Made by a program: the position numbers and the translations under genes. The notes below the pieces were generated by a model. That model was given only the letters and a program-made list of their open reading frames with translations, did no database searches and was not told the origin of the DNA. This document shows, one piece after another, positions 51,081 through 62,911 of a stretch of DNA of 64,000 nt. The stretch's first letter is position 1. Every line of letters starts with the position of its first letter. This stretch comes from Halichondria panicea (taxonomy: Eukaryota; Porifera; Demospongiae; Suberitida; Halichondriidae): the NCBI RefSeq assembly GCF_963675165.1, contig NC_087383.1, forward strand, positions 5,868,839-5,932,838, in the 5' to 3' direction.

Positions 51081-51464
51081 GTTGTGACACATGCAGGAGT
51101 GCCACATGCATGGGATATAATTATTGGCTCAGTAGTGACTTAGGCCCAAGGGCCACAGGCCTCGAGGGCAAAGGCACTACTGAGCCAATATATCCAATGT
51201 GTGCACGAGTGAGCTGTGTAACAACTGATTTGTTGCATTCCTTGTTGCATTCCTTTTGGTGTACACATCACTTCTTTTAGAGGACAACTAGTTTTAACTA
51301 CTTGTGGTGGCTGTGGAATGCTCCAGACGCATGAAAAACATTTTCTGCCTACCACTGAATCTGTTTAACAGTGTTCTATAAAAGGGACCGTTTCAGGTTA
51401 CTAGGTGGAGGGTGCATGGGCTTTAGGTAACTTCAGCCATACTATGGCTTGACCTGTGCCATAT
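51081..51464. repeat. 480-bp repeat, reverse copy, left half
   Basis: Reverse complement of 38040-38730, including the GGCTCAGTAGTG hairpin. It ends GACCTGTGCCATAT and resumes ATAT..GCAGATATTGGCAC at 55658, on the other side of piggyBac B. Confidence 0.9.
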
Positions 51465-52447
51465 CCGAATAGCCGCGGTTGACGCTTTGAAGCGTCAACC
51501 GCACATTACTCTACTCTTAATTAATTTGTGGTGAGCTACAACCTTCCAGAGCTCCACAGCTTTGCAAGGCTTCTCTCGAAGGTCAACAGAAGCCGTACTG
51601 AGTCCGATCACCATAGGTTAGCAATCAAAAATTTGCTGAAATTTTCATGTGAAATTTGTATTTCAATATCAATCTCAAAAGTGAAAATACATTATAATAA
51701 ATACAATTACAATTAATTCTATGGTACAACAATGACTAAGAGGCCTCTGTACACAGGGGATGAGGTACTCCTAGGTATCCTGGATAGTAGTCACAGTGAG
51801 TAGACCTTCTCAGACCCATAAAAGATGGTGGTGGTTCCATGGCAGATAGCAGTGACGATAGTTTCACAGACCTGCATGAGGAAGAAGAGTATTACCAACC
51901 AAGCAGACCACCTCTAGAATCAATTGTTCTTACACACAGTAGAACATAACCTCCTCAGAGACAAACACCAGCCAACAAGCCAGCCAAAAAGAAATTGAAT
52001 TTTAAATGTACCTTTGTTTGGGGTGGTGCCTAAAAGATCAAAAGATTATCATGCAATCAATACACACACTAAATTGAATAATAACATTCAGCCACATAAT
52101 TATAATTGAATTGCTATAATAGACAGCACACTAAAAATTAGGAATGTACATGTAACACAGCACTAACTCACAAGCCAACAAACCTATTGAGAATGGCCAT
52201 ACACAAAGTACAGTACATCTCATACAAGGGTGCAAAATAATTATGAATCATGCAACCTTAGACATAATTATGTATAGGTTCCCACAAGCAAACTTACATG
52301 CAATGGCACTCATAGGCACATATAAAGTAATTGTGATCCTACAACAAACTGGGAGTTCATAAAAAGATTTAACTTTGGGCACAGAATTACAATGCATATC
52401 ACAGGCAAACACACAAGCCAACTAATGACAAAATTAATTGTGACCTA

Positions 52448-53687
52448 CAGTGCAACAACCAAAGAGAGTAGATTTTTTTTTTGGTACACATTTTTTACAT
52501 TTTGTGGCATATCTTCTAAAGTAAAAGTGATATGATCTATTTGAGTGCAGGTACTGAAAGTTCAACTATTGGCGCTTCCATTGGACCACCACCTGTTACA
52601 TCACATGACATCATCAGTATAAAATGGCTGTCTGAAGATGTGTACTTCCGAAAATATGTTAGGAATAGAAGTAGCTTATTTGTTTGAGTTAAGATCTGAA
52701 ATTTGTTGTGCATGTACCTGAGTATATTGCTCATCTTTTGAGCTTCAACAGAAGTCTGGGCTACTAGTAAGTTCTGAGAAATACTGCATTTTGTTGTTTT
52801 TTGGTGGCAAATATGTTAGGAATACAACTTTCGATTTTATATTAGTTAAGGTCTGATTTTTGAGCAGCATGTACTACAATAGTGTACTTTTCATCTGTAC
52901 TAACTTACAGGAGTTAGGCTAGCCTCTTCTTTGCTAGAGCGGCCCATCTTGTCAAAAACAGTGCTTTTTATGACTTTTGGGGCGATTTGGCTACGTAGTA
53001 AGCTCAATTACCACGCCCCTGTGACACAGAATGACCAACACCAACTGTGTATTTGCAGGTAGACATCGCATGACCTTTGGATGTAGCAAATAACAACAAG
53101 ATGATTTGTGATGTCAAAAATCAATGAATATCATTGCATACGTCAGCAAAAGTAGCAAAACGGAGCAAAATCACCATTTTTGACAAGAAGGGCCGCTCTA
53201 GCAAAGATGAGACTTGTCTAGCTCCTGTAAGTTAGTACAGATGAATTCTATGCTATTGTAGTACATGCTCCTCAAAAATCAGACCTTAACTAGCATAAAA
53301 TCGAAAGTTGTATTCCTAACATATTTGCCACCAAAAAACAACAAAATTCAGTATTTCTCAGAACTTACTAGCAGCCCAGACTTGGGTTGAAGCTCAAAAG
53401 ATGAGCAATATAGTCAGGTACATACACAATAAATTTCAGATCTTAACTCAAACAAATAAGCTACTTCTATTCCTAATATATTTTCGGAGGTACACATCTT
53501 CAGACAGCCATTTCATAGTGATGATGTCATATGATGTAACAGGTGGTGGTCCAATGGAAGCGCCAATAATTGAACTTTCAGTACCTGCACTCAAATAGAT
53601 CATATCACTTTTACTTCAGAAGATATGCCACAAAATGTGAAAAAAAATAATATAAAAAAAAATCTACTCTCTTTGGTTGTTGCACTG
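52448..53687. mobile_element. 1.24-kb foldback nested in piggyBac B, TA target
   Basis: Begins TA|CAGTGCAACAACCAAAGAG and ends CTCTTTGGTTGTTGCACTG|TA. The arms are about 510 bp each with scattered differences. The CAGT ends and TA duplication suggest the Tc1/mariner-pogo superfamily. Each arm contains the same 65-codon frame (minus 52537-52734, plus 53401-53598), for example KFQILTQTNKLLLFL; I do not know its function, if any. Confidence 0.92.
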
Positions 53688-54151
53688 TAATCCTAGCTGG
53701 GGAGCATAACACAACCAACAAGCCTATTATGTTGGGAAGAAAATGTCCTTACACAAGTAGGCAGTACACTCACTCATAAACAGTACACTCATAAGCCCAA
53801 CAAGCCTTTTCTTTCTTTCCCCTGAAAAGGTCAGACATTATTATGCAATCAACCTCTGTACATGTACACCTAATTGAGTAGTGAGCCTAATTGAATTGTA
53901 ACCTTGGAAGCAAACAGGAACTTCACACAAGCCAACCCCAATTGGAAGCAAGCAGGAACTTTACACAAGCCAACCCCAATTGGAAGCAAGCAGGAACTTC
54001 ACACAAGCCTAGGCATAACTTTTGGCAGAGCACTGATAATATTTAGCATGGTATAAAGTACCATTTTACACATGGTGAGGCCTGCTTCTTGCAATTTACA
54101 GAGTACCTCTGACAATCTCCTGTCGTGCTCTTCCTGTGTCGGGCCACAGGG

Positions 54152-54320
54152 GGCACACACACACACACACACAGAGATACACACAAGCGCACGCGTGTGC
54201 ACAGATACACATACACACACATACACCCGCGCGGGCACACATAACAGACACAGATACACACACACCCGCGCGGGCACGCATACAGACACACACACACGCA
54301 CGCACATAAATACGCACATG

Positions 54321-54353
<33 letters not shown>

Positions 54354-54356
54354 CAC
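54152..54356. repeat. Compound CA microsatellite inside piggyBac B
   Basis: Interrupted CA tract with CACCCGCGCGGGCAC blocks. It sits at the same place as 18226-18841 of element A. Overlapping Cys-Val and Thr-His frames are not genes. Confidence 0.95.
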
Positions 54357-54689
54357 TTACTGTAAGCAGTTCCACTCCTGGCCTGACTATGGACTCCCAC
54401 CATCTCAACCAATCTGTTGGCCCAAACTTTCCGATCTCCGATTCAAGACAAAATTCCAGCATTCATCACAGCTAATAACAGAATACATTGTGGATGAGAC
54501 CAACAGATAGCTAGACAAATCAATGATGACCCCTTTACATTGCAACACTGCTGAGCGTACATATAGGCTTCTGTATTTTAAACTCGGCTTCAACACACTG
54601 CTGGAGCCAGTACACTTTACAAGCTACGTAGGTAAGCGTATTATCAGCTAAGAACACCATGTACAAGCTAAAAACAGCATCGCTATAAT

Positions 54690-55560
54690 CATACGCACAC
54701 AAAGCTTATCTCTGAAGTAAAATCTCGCTCTGTCCTTGGCTGGTTGACTGTTCAGATTGGAGGTCCTGACAGAGTAACTATAGCTACAAGGTAGCTTGAA
54801 GAGAACTGTTACTGTTACTAAGGGGTGCACCTTTCTTTGCCACACTGAAAAGAATAATAATTGAATATCAAACACTGTACACTACACTCTAAAAACAAGC
54901 TCTAAACTAACTCAGCTTCTACACAAGTACACTTTACACACTCATAAACTATCTAGGCAAGTGCAGAAGCATACTAAATCAGCTCAGAGGCTTATGAAGG
55001 CTTATACTAGCTACATAATGCTTGCTATAATACGCACACAAAGCTTACCTCTGAAGAGATCCCTCGCTCTGGCCTTGACTGCTTGACTTTTCCGTTAGAA
55101 ACCAGGAGATCCTGACACAGTAACTACTGTAGACTACTTTGCTACGAAGTTGAATAAAGAAAACTGTCACTGTTTCCAAGTTATGCATCTTTCTTTGCTA
55201 GAGGCGAATGCTGAAAAAGAGAAAATAATTTGAATATCAAACCTTGTAGACTACACTAAAAGAACAGGCTCTAAACTAACTAAACTATTCTTTCAGTATA
55301 TTTCATACACTCAGAGGCTATCTAGGTAGGTGGACAAGCATATTAAATCAGCTCAAAAGGCTTCTAAAGGCTAGACTAGGAAAATGATGATCGCTATACA
55401 CACACAGAGCTTACTTGTGAAATGATCCTTCGCTGGGGCCTTGGCTGGTTACCTGCTCCGTTCAAAACTCAGAGATCCTGGCAGAATAACTATTCTAGAC
55501 TAGTTTGCAACAAAGTTGCCTGCAGAAAACTGCTACTGCTTCTTAGCTACGCATCTTTCT
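54690..55560. repeat. Tandem ~340-bp repeats in the piggyBac B 3' region
   Basis: Units near 54700, 55040 and 55405 with GCTTA.CT, CTTGGCTG or CTTGACTG and AGGAGATCCTGAC match those at 20500-21340. Confidence 0.8.
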
Positions 55561-55657
55561 TTGCTAGGAGCTGATAATGAAAGTAATTTAAAATTAATTA
55601 GATTTTGGTTCCGCGGTGGGCGGTACTACGTATGAAATCATAACCGCGGCTATTCGG

Positions 55658-57668
55658 ATATAGCAGATATTGGCACAGTATTTCCTTTGATCTGCCCACT
55701 CAAAATGCAACAAATTACTGTACGAAGCGTACCTCGAGGCGGCTTATTAAAGATACCACGTGAACTTTTGAAAATCACTACTAGAGTGGCCGTCATAATT
55801 ATGACGGCTTCAATGGGAAAAGGGTTGGCTATAGGCCATTTAAGACGATCAGTATGCACCATTAACTGTGCTGAACACCCCTTTCTTGTGAAACAATCAA
55901 AGCACATTGCAATTTATTTACCTATTCTATAACACTAATACTTTTGAGCGAAAGCAAAAACGTGGCGAGAGGCATTAGCAAGCGCACGCTTGCAACACTC
56001 GTTGTAACTGTATACATGTGTGTAATAGTCTGCTAGTACTGCATGCCTCAAGACCACTAATTACTACGTAGCCACCAGCGAACAAAAATTCATCCAATGT
56101 GGGGCTCAAACTCTGATTTAGAGTCTGATGCTCTACCGACTGAACTTGACTTAGTAGCAGATCCAAGAAAAAGAAAAGGGGGATTTCAAATTAACAAGCA
56201 CGCAGTACGAACATTTTTGGGAGTTACGCCCACTTCCGGTCACACGTTGTGTAAGACTATAGGGAAATCCCATGCATTCTTAGCCAGGGTAAGTCCCATA
56301 ATAGACCGGCCTGCGTAGAGCTATAGCTAGCTGCTATGAACAGTCAACTAACTAACTAACATAGGCGAACTCATTTGATACATCAAAACAACAGGTACAA
56401 TTAATACAAAAGCTAGGTAGTATAGTTGCATGCAATAAAGCCAGCTAGCATTATAATTATAGTGCAGAGCTATATAAAATGTGACAGGCTCTGGGAAAAC
56501 AGACCAATTGGAGCAGATATTGGTATTGAGCAATAGCCAGATTTATAGACTACAGTGTATAATCTTTTTTTCTTGGCTTATAGTTATCTACAGTCTTTCT
56601 ACTACCTCTCTGCAAAATCTGATGCTCTGAATCCAACTCTTTCCACCAAAGCGCTTTGTCTAAGCAGCCACCATTACCTTACTTTCCCCAATTTAGCAAT
56701 CTTTGAGTGGGCGTTTCTCAATACTGCTGTTTTACAACTTCGAGTTTCCAACGCGCATAACTCAGGCATGGAACAAGGTATGTGCAAACTAAGCACATCA
56801 ATGCGTAGGCAATTCTTTGCTCTATCATCTGGTATATAGATCGCAAAAATTATAGCTTGCGCCAATTGGTCTGTTTTCCCAGAGCCTGTCACAAATTATC
56901 TACTTTAAGTAGAGAGCAACACTCCATGGACGAGTTTTGCTAATCACTCTTCTGAAAGGCTGCGATGGATTTCCAAGTAAATAAACCTATAATTATAGCT
57001 ATAACTGCAAATCTGCAAATTGCAATCCAAAAAAACACTACTATAGAAGCCAATATAATTATCATAGAAACTCTTGTTTGCACTTCATTGATCCTTGAGC
57101 AGCTGTAGCAGTCTATACACACACATGCACACAGTATACCATAATTATACCTCTCTGAGCACAGTGGTGTTTCTAGGAAATGCAGCTAGTAAGGAGGGTG
57201 CTGAGAGCGAGCGCAAAAAAAATGTTTGATTGCTACTATAATAATTACATGCATGTATACAGGCTAGATACACTTGAATAACTCTTTGATCATCAGAGCG
57301 TTCATCCTCTTTATATAATTAATAATTATTATAGCTACCACCACATGGGTTTCCGTATATACACTCATGTTTTAATTGTTATACACTAACAAGTTACTAT
57401 AATAACGATGCAAAACAGTGACCAGTGCAGGCCCTATACCAGTACGTCCACTCACTATTCCGTTTACCGGTCAGTGCTGGCTGTCCCAAACAAGGTTCAA
57501 TGTAATTTTATACGTATATTACGGCCGGATATGACGTTTTGGGTGTGGTTTAGCAAATAAAATTGGATTACACTTAAATAGAGAACAGAATGATTCATTA
57601 TCCTACATTATCCTCGAGACAAGAACCGCAAAAGTAGTAATCCAATTTTATTTGCTAAACCACACCTA
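55658..57668. repeat. 2-kb duplicated cassette, copy 3, and 480-bp repeat remainder
   Basis: 55662-55711 finishes the split 480-bp repeat. 55706-55822 is a TTAA MITE tip. The rest matches cassette copies 1 and 2, with a tRNA-Lys-like segment at 56094-56165 (minus) and a foldback from 57441 that loses its right arm at 57668, where the sequence jumps to the equivalent of 11012. Confidence 0.88.
56480..56893. mobile_element. 414-bp MITE inserted in cassette copy 3
   Basis: Ends TGTGACAGGCTCTGGGAAAA and its complement (about 32 bp). Cassette copies 1 (8968) and 2 (44468) have the uninterrupted ATATAAAATTATCTAC. Only AA or AAA is duplicated at the site. A truncated relative is at 23179. The short frames at 56555-56892 are not conserved genes. 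Confidence 0.92.
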
Positions 57669-58392
57669 ATAGTTATAGTTGTTAAGTGCCATCAACACGA
57701 TTAAACGTATTCTGACTTGTTCAGTTTACTGTAATTATATACACCCTCGAGCACTGAAGTGCTAACCCTCGTCTGTTGACAGGAGAATGGAGTGCATATA
57801 GCAACCACACAATCAATAGTGTTTGAATTAACAGTAACAGACTCAGTAGATCAATTATTATAGCAAACAAAATTATAGAGACTGGTAAAGGATCACTTTA
57901 GCTGCATGTATATCTACCTCGAATAAAGGTCGCGTGTGGAGCTCGTGCAAGTTCAAGTTATTCCGCGAAACTTAAATGAGCGAAAACTATTATAACGGTC
58001 ATTTCGCGAAATTTCATATACCCTCAAACTATACCCACTATAATTATATAAGCCATGCACACAACACACCATGACAGTGCATAAGCTATACGATACGGTA
58101 TGAAGAGCAAGCCACAAGTATTGTTACAGAGGTATAAATAACAGTCGGTCCATCGGTCAATTTCTGAGCAATTAGCTGACCATTAACTACTTGCTCGGTC
58201 ATAGTGTCCTAGCATGCAAAGATTGAAGGCCAAAAGTAATTAGGGTTAGGGTAAAATGTAACATGGAAGGGACAGTATGACTTGTGTAACCTTGACAACG
58301 TATCTAGGTACCCTAACCCTCCATTATCAACTTCCCCTGATCATGAACTGTACTTCATTCACATGAATATTGTATTGCATGTACTAACTTAC

Positions 58393-58497
58393 CATTGATA
58401 TTCACATTGCACTCTGTGATGAGGTACTTGATAGTGTCCAGCTTCCCCCATCTGACTGCCTCTCCCAGTGGAGTTAGTCCACTACCGCCCACAGCTC
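58393..58497 (-). CDS. Ankyrin-repeat exon (105 nt), main gene
   Basis: Encodes GAVGGSGLTPLGEAVRWGK and LDTIKYLITECNVNIN. Splice sites and phase are as in its duplicate at 11751. Six residues differ (D/S, G/E, S/R, R/W, H/K, D/N), and several need two base changes in one codon. It follows 59672-59964 in frame, and the next candidate exons are at 48.9 kb. Confidence 0.85.
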
Positions 58498-58792
58498 CTA
58501 TAGTGGTGAGTTAGGGAGCATTGACACGTACATAGTTTACTAAGTCAGAGTCAATTGTTCTCAAATTCAACTATTTAATAGCTGCGTATGCACTAGACAC
58601 GTTTAAACTTGGTACATGCATGCATGGGGATAATTCCAGGGATGAAACATGTCACTATCCCCAGATTAGAATGAACATTACCACAATAGTATAGAGTCAT
58701 ATGGCTGCGTAGCAACCACAAGAACGTTGTCAGTTAAAAACCACGTGGAGGTCAGGGTACAACAACCGTTTGTTCTCAAATCACAAACAAAT

Positions 58793-58946
<154 letters not shown>

Positions 58947-59089
58947 ATTAACAATGGCAGTCAAACCCACTAGACTATAGTACATATCAGTGAGCTCACT
59001 AAACCAGACACGATATGAACGTGTATTTGTGTTTAGGGTATTAAAAGGATCATAATTATTATAATAGCAGGGCTTGTAGCTGCAGGAGC

Positions 59090-59361
59090 AGAAGAGAGGA
59101 AGGAGGCCGAATACACCAGCCTTGGTTCATGCACTGCACTGCTTCACCCCACTAGCCATAGAGACTACTGGTGTTCTAGGGCCTAAGTCTAAGACATTTG
59201 TTAAGGAATTAGGTGGGCGCGTTGCACGTGTCACGGGAGATCAGAAGTCCTCCCATTACTTACTGCAAAGGCTGTCGGTCGCAGTACAGCGTGGAAATGC
59301 GGCCTCAGTGGTGGGCACAATGGACTCGCAGACCCTCTCCCTCGAAACATTGGAACTTTGA
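59090..59361 (+). pseudogene. LINE reverse-transcriptase 3' fragment (right copy)
   Basis: Same fragment as 12350-12622, with QRLSVAVQRGNAASV keeping the more usual Leu where the left copy has Arg. Truncated and in antisense to the host gene. Confidence 0.7.
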
Positions 59362-59671
59362 ATTACTACATTATTTATTGTTGTATGAACTACACCTGGT
59401 CTGTACACCTGGTCTGTACATGTATACGTATACTATTTCTAATAGTATAAAAAACTAATTATAATAATTACTATCCCACATATAAAAGCGACTAACTAAT
59501 TAAACGAACAGGAAACATAATTATTCATGAACATTTCTAGCAATATTGAGTGTTTTGACATAAGCACATGTACATGCATGTGTCTAGTCCTAACCACTAT
59601 GTACGTTAGTTCAGCTATGAATTGGAGATAATACGGCCTTAAAGTGTTACATGACACACACACTGACTTAC

Positions 59672-59964
59672 CTAGGTCACACTGTCCAGTTGCCATCAGT
59701 AACTGGACACACTTCAGGTATCCATAGTAGCAGGCCCAGTGCAGGGGAGTGTCCTTAGCATTAGTCTGTACATTGACATCGATGCCATCTTGCTGTGTCA
59801 GTATCTTCACTACATCAGGGTGGTTGTTGAAGCATGCCCCATGGAGAGCGGTCCTTCTATAACTGTCCCTCCAGTTGACAGGAGCTCCTCTAGCCAGCAG
59901 CCTCTCCACCTCGTCCACACGACCATCCCAGGAAGCATCACAGAGTTGCTCACCCAGATCATGA
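59672..59964 (-). CDS. Ankyrin-repeat exon (293 nt), main gene
   Basis: Encodes nearly three ankyrin repeats: HDLGEQLCDASWDGRVDEV, RRTALHGACFNNHPDVVKIL and DTPLHWACYYGYLKCVQLL. The acceptor CACTGTAG and donor G|GTAAGT, and a phase-1 end, match the left copy. It is two codons shorter in the loop between repeats 1 and 2. About 21 of 97 residues differ from the left copy, concentrated in turn and first-helix positions that normally face ligands, while the bordering introns are nearly unchanged. Confidence 0.88.
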
Positions 59965-62559
59965 CTACAGTGTATTGTGGGAGGAGGTAAACAATGAAGG
60001 GCAGAAATTATCATTATTATGTACCTACAAATGACAATGAGTAATCTCAGTCTCCAATTAGTGGACTCTTAGGTGGTGAGGAGTGAGTGGGTGTATTATA
60101 GAGGATGTGACTGTATTGACCACAATCTTAGGAGCTAGCCTTCACTTGCTAGCTATACCCACATCTAGACACCAGAGGAGCCTGCAACTAATTAACCATC
60201 ACTCATGAAGGTCACTCATTAGTTTCTGAGGTTGTCATCTAAATAAGTAATACAGTCATCTTTGCTTCTATAGCTAGTAAGCACGAGTTATACTATTATA
60301 CAGTATAAACAATACATGTAGTGTTAGGAGTACATTATGGTCACAGTCATTATTGGACAATAGAGTGTCTGGATTCATAGATAAGGAGTACTGTATTCAT
60401 TGTGGCCTCTGAGATAAGGTCACCTCAATGTACACAGCCATTCCACCAAAATGTTCACCACTTAGTAAACCACAGATAAGGAATTGGAAACGGAAGTCCC
60501 TCAAAATAATGTTCACCACTTAGTAAACAATAGATTATAGAGTTAGAGAAGTTACATTGAATCTGCAATGGAGCCTCGAAACTATTCGCGTTACTTATGA
60601 ACGAGGCTGTTAAGCAATTTTTTGCCGGGTAACTCCATTAAAATAAGAAAGTTGTGTTTCCTCGAGATATCATCTGTTTATAACACGCCTATTCCGTCAG
60701 CCACATGTAGTACATATAATGACTGACAACGTACACCCAGTAAAAAGATAAATTAGCTAGTAAAGTCTTAAGTTCCCAAGGCTGTTATAACTACTACAAT
60801 AGGTATAGACCTTGAATATAAGTAAGTTACACGGACTAAGCAGCTATTTGTAGTTTATTATGCACTGTGTGTAGAAATAGGTATTGTTGTGGCTCCATTA
60901 AACCACAGCGTAGCACGGATGATACTCGAGGGTACCTTCGTTTCCAACCCCTTTAACCCCTCAATCTATGGTACAACACAACAACTCATGATCAGAGTGT
61001 TCCAGGGTTCAATGAACTATTTGTTGTGTGGGTTCTAATGAATAAGAATGGTATGCAGAAACATTAATTTTCTTACAGAGCAATTCTAATGCACCTATCA
61101 ATGTGTCACCCCACTACCTCCTAGGGAGGAGGGGTCAGGCTAACATGGAGGATTTGACCATAACTATACCCCAGGTCAAATTCCCCACATGCATGGGGGA
61201 GGATTCTTTGTTCAAATACCCTAATTCCCCAGTCACCACCAGTCACAGCCTCAAGCAGTTGTACAGTCTTTACTACACAAGGCCAGGTCAAATCATATCA
61301 GTATGGGGTCAACATTTCAAGTCAAATTCCCCCGTATGTCCCGGGGGGAGCACATTAGGTGCATAATTGCAATCTATTATTATAGTGTGTGATTGAAGCT
61401 GTACATGTATACTGATGTATCTTTGTCAACCCTGAATACATACACAGACAGGCCACCAGATATTATGTACAGTACAAGCTCACCTTGCTGCCATTGTCCT
61501 GACCTTCCTGACCTGCCCTGGCCTGGGGCGGCCAGGGACTCTAGTAGCTGCAAGATAAGTGTATAGCCCTGATCCGCAGAGTTACTTCAGCTCAATCACA
61601 GTCTAGTCTAGCTAGTATCTATTTTGTCAGCTCAAAAAGTATTTTGTCAAAGAGCTGACACCTGCACCCAGAAGCTTTGTTTACTTGAGTTTACAAGATA
61701 CGCCCTTTTTTAGCTTGATCTGATGTTATTTTTTTTATTAATGATCTTTACCTACACACCCAATATTTGCATAAAATGCATGAATATATAGCAGTAAATT
61801 TGTTGGTCTCGCCAAGAGAGTGTTATACATATTTACGGTATTATAGTCACCATTAGTCATCATGATTATAATTATCAAGAAATGCAATGAACAAACATGC
61901 ATGAAAGAAATGGAAATAATGGTTGTGGTATATACGTAGGTCACTAGTAAGCTAATAAATTAAAGTTAGTACACTCTTGATCGAAGTCAAGCAGATTGTG
62001 TTCTTGTGTGTACATCTCATACAGTTGAAGGTGTAGCTTCACCAGGAGGACACTAGTCTGCCTTGTGCCTGTGGGTGTGGTATGTGTGGGTGGTGTGTGG
62101 GTGTGTGTGTGGGTGGGTGGGTGGGGTGGGGTGTGTGTGGGTGTGATTAGGATTTTAGCTGTATATAATAGTACAATGTGGGTATAGCTACGTATACTAA
62201 AATCAATCATTGATTCCTCCATCAAAAGGCACATACATTCTTTAGCATGAAATTAGACGATTACCACACGTATAATTATAGTGGGAAATGATTGTTGAAA
62301 TGTAACTAGCTAAAAAAAAAGGTCAACTGTTACTTCAATACCCTATAGCTGTTAGTATGTAAAATTGCCAGCTATGGACCCCAACTAGTACCTGCATGAA
62401 TGCAGGGGGGATATCCCCCCTGTATGACACTCTCTATATCCTTGCTCTTTCTTCAAAAAAATATAAAATTTAGGCCCAAAAGCAATAAACATATACTCAT
62501 GACCTCTGACCTCAGTATTTCAGATGACAGAGGTCATGCCCATGTAACTATGTACTGAC
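59965..62559. other. Intron region of the main gene
   Basis: Matches 13202-16647 apart from the hAT insertion. It holds the possible small exon near 61487-61545 (minus), a GT-rich minisatellite (62070-62145) and the conserved open minus-strand segments LYEMYTQEHNLLDF and MCLLMEESMIDF. No exon can be proven. Confidence 0.5.
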
Positions 62560-62658
62560 CTCTTAATGATGCCATGACCCGGCAGTCTCAGGTCATTGTG
62601 AACAATCCCCTGACAGTGCAGGTAACAGAGACCCTGCTGCAGTGACTGTGAGTCTGTG
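62560..62658 (-). CDS. Protein-kinase catalytic-loop exon, main gene
   Basis: Reads SLQQGLCYLHCQGIVHNDLR and LPGHGIIK. The same borders as 16648-16746 are used. The catalytic Asp is present in HND (HRD in active kinases), and the metal-binding Asn is replaced. It would place a kinase or pseudokinase domain N-terminal to the ankyrin exons. The rest of the kinase domain is not seen in the window, possibly lying beyond 64000 or disrupted by the piggyBac copy next to it. Confidence 0.6.
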
Positions 62659-62911
62659 CTGTGAGGTGTGTGGGGGTGTGTGTGGAGTGGGTGGGGTGAA
62701 GTGTGTTGGTTGTGTGGAGTGGGTGTATTGTGTGGGGTGTGTGGGTGTAGTGTGTGGGGTGTGTGGAGGGGACGTGCACACATGAAGCTAAGAGGCCAGC
62801 AGGTCCACTGCTCATACCAACAAACACATTGCAGCCACCACACACACCATCACCTACACCAGGGAATACTATATACAGTGGAGCATCAGAACCAAATTCT
62901 TGATTAACTGA

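Larger units (their letters stand above)
51465..55657 (+). mobile_element. Non-autonomous piggyBac-like transposon B
   Basis: Terminal inverted repeats CCGAATAGCCGCGGTT and AACCGCGGCTATTCGG are flanked by ATAT on both sides; the uninterrupted host, with a single ATAT, is visible at about 38310-38345. It keeps the leader exon with donor G|GTTAGC (about 51618), the acceptor and start MTKRPLYTGDEVLLGILDSS (51731, stop soon after), the CA microsatellite, and a badly damaged stretch of the transposase N-terminal half (about 54375-54580). It lacks the DDE core and zinc ribbon present in copy A. It is dead but recent enough for clean ends. Confidence 0.9.
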
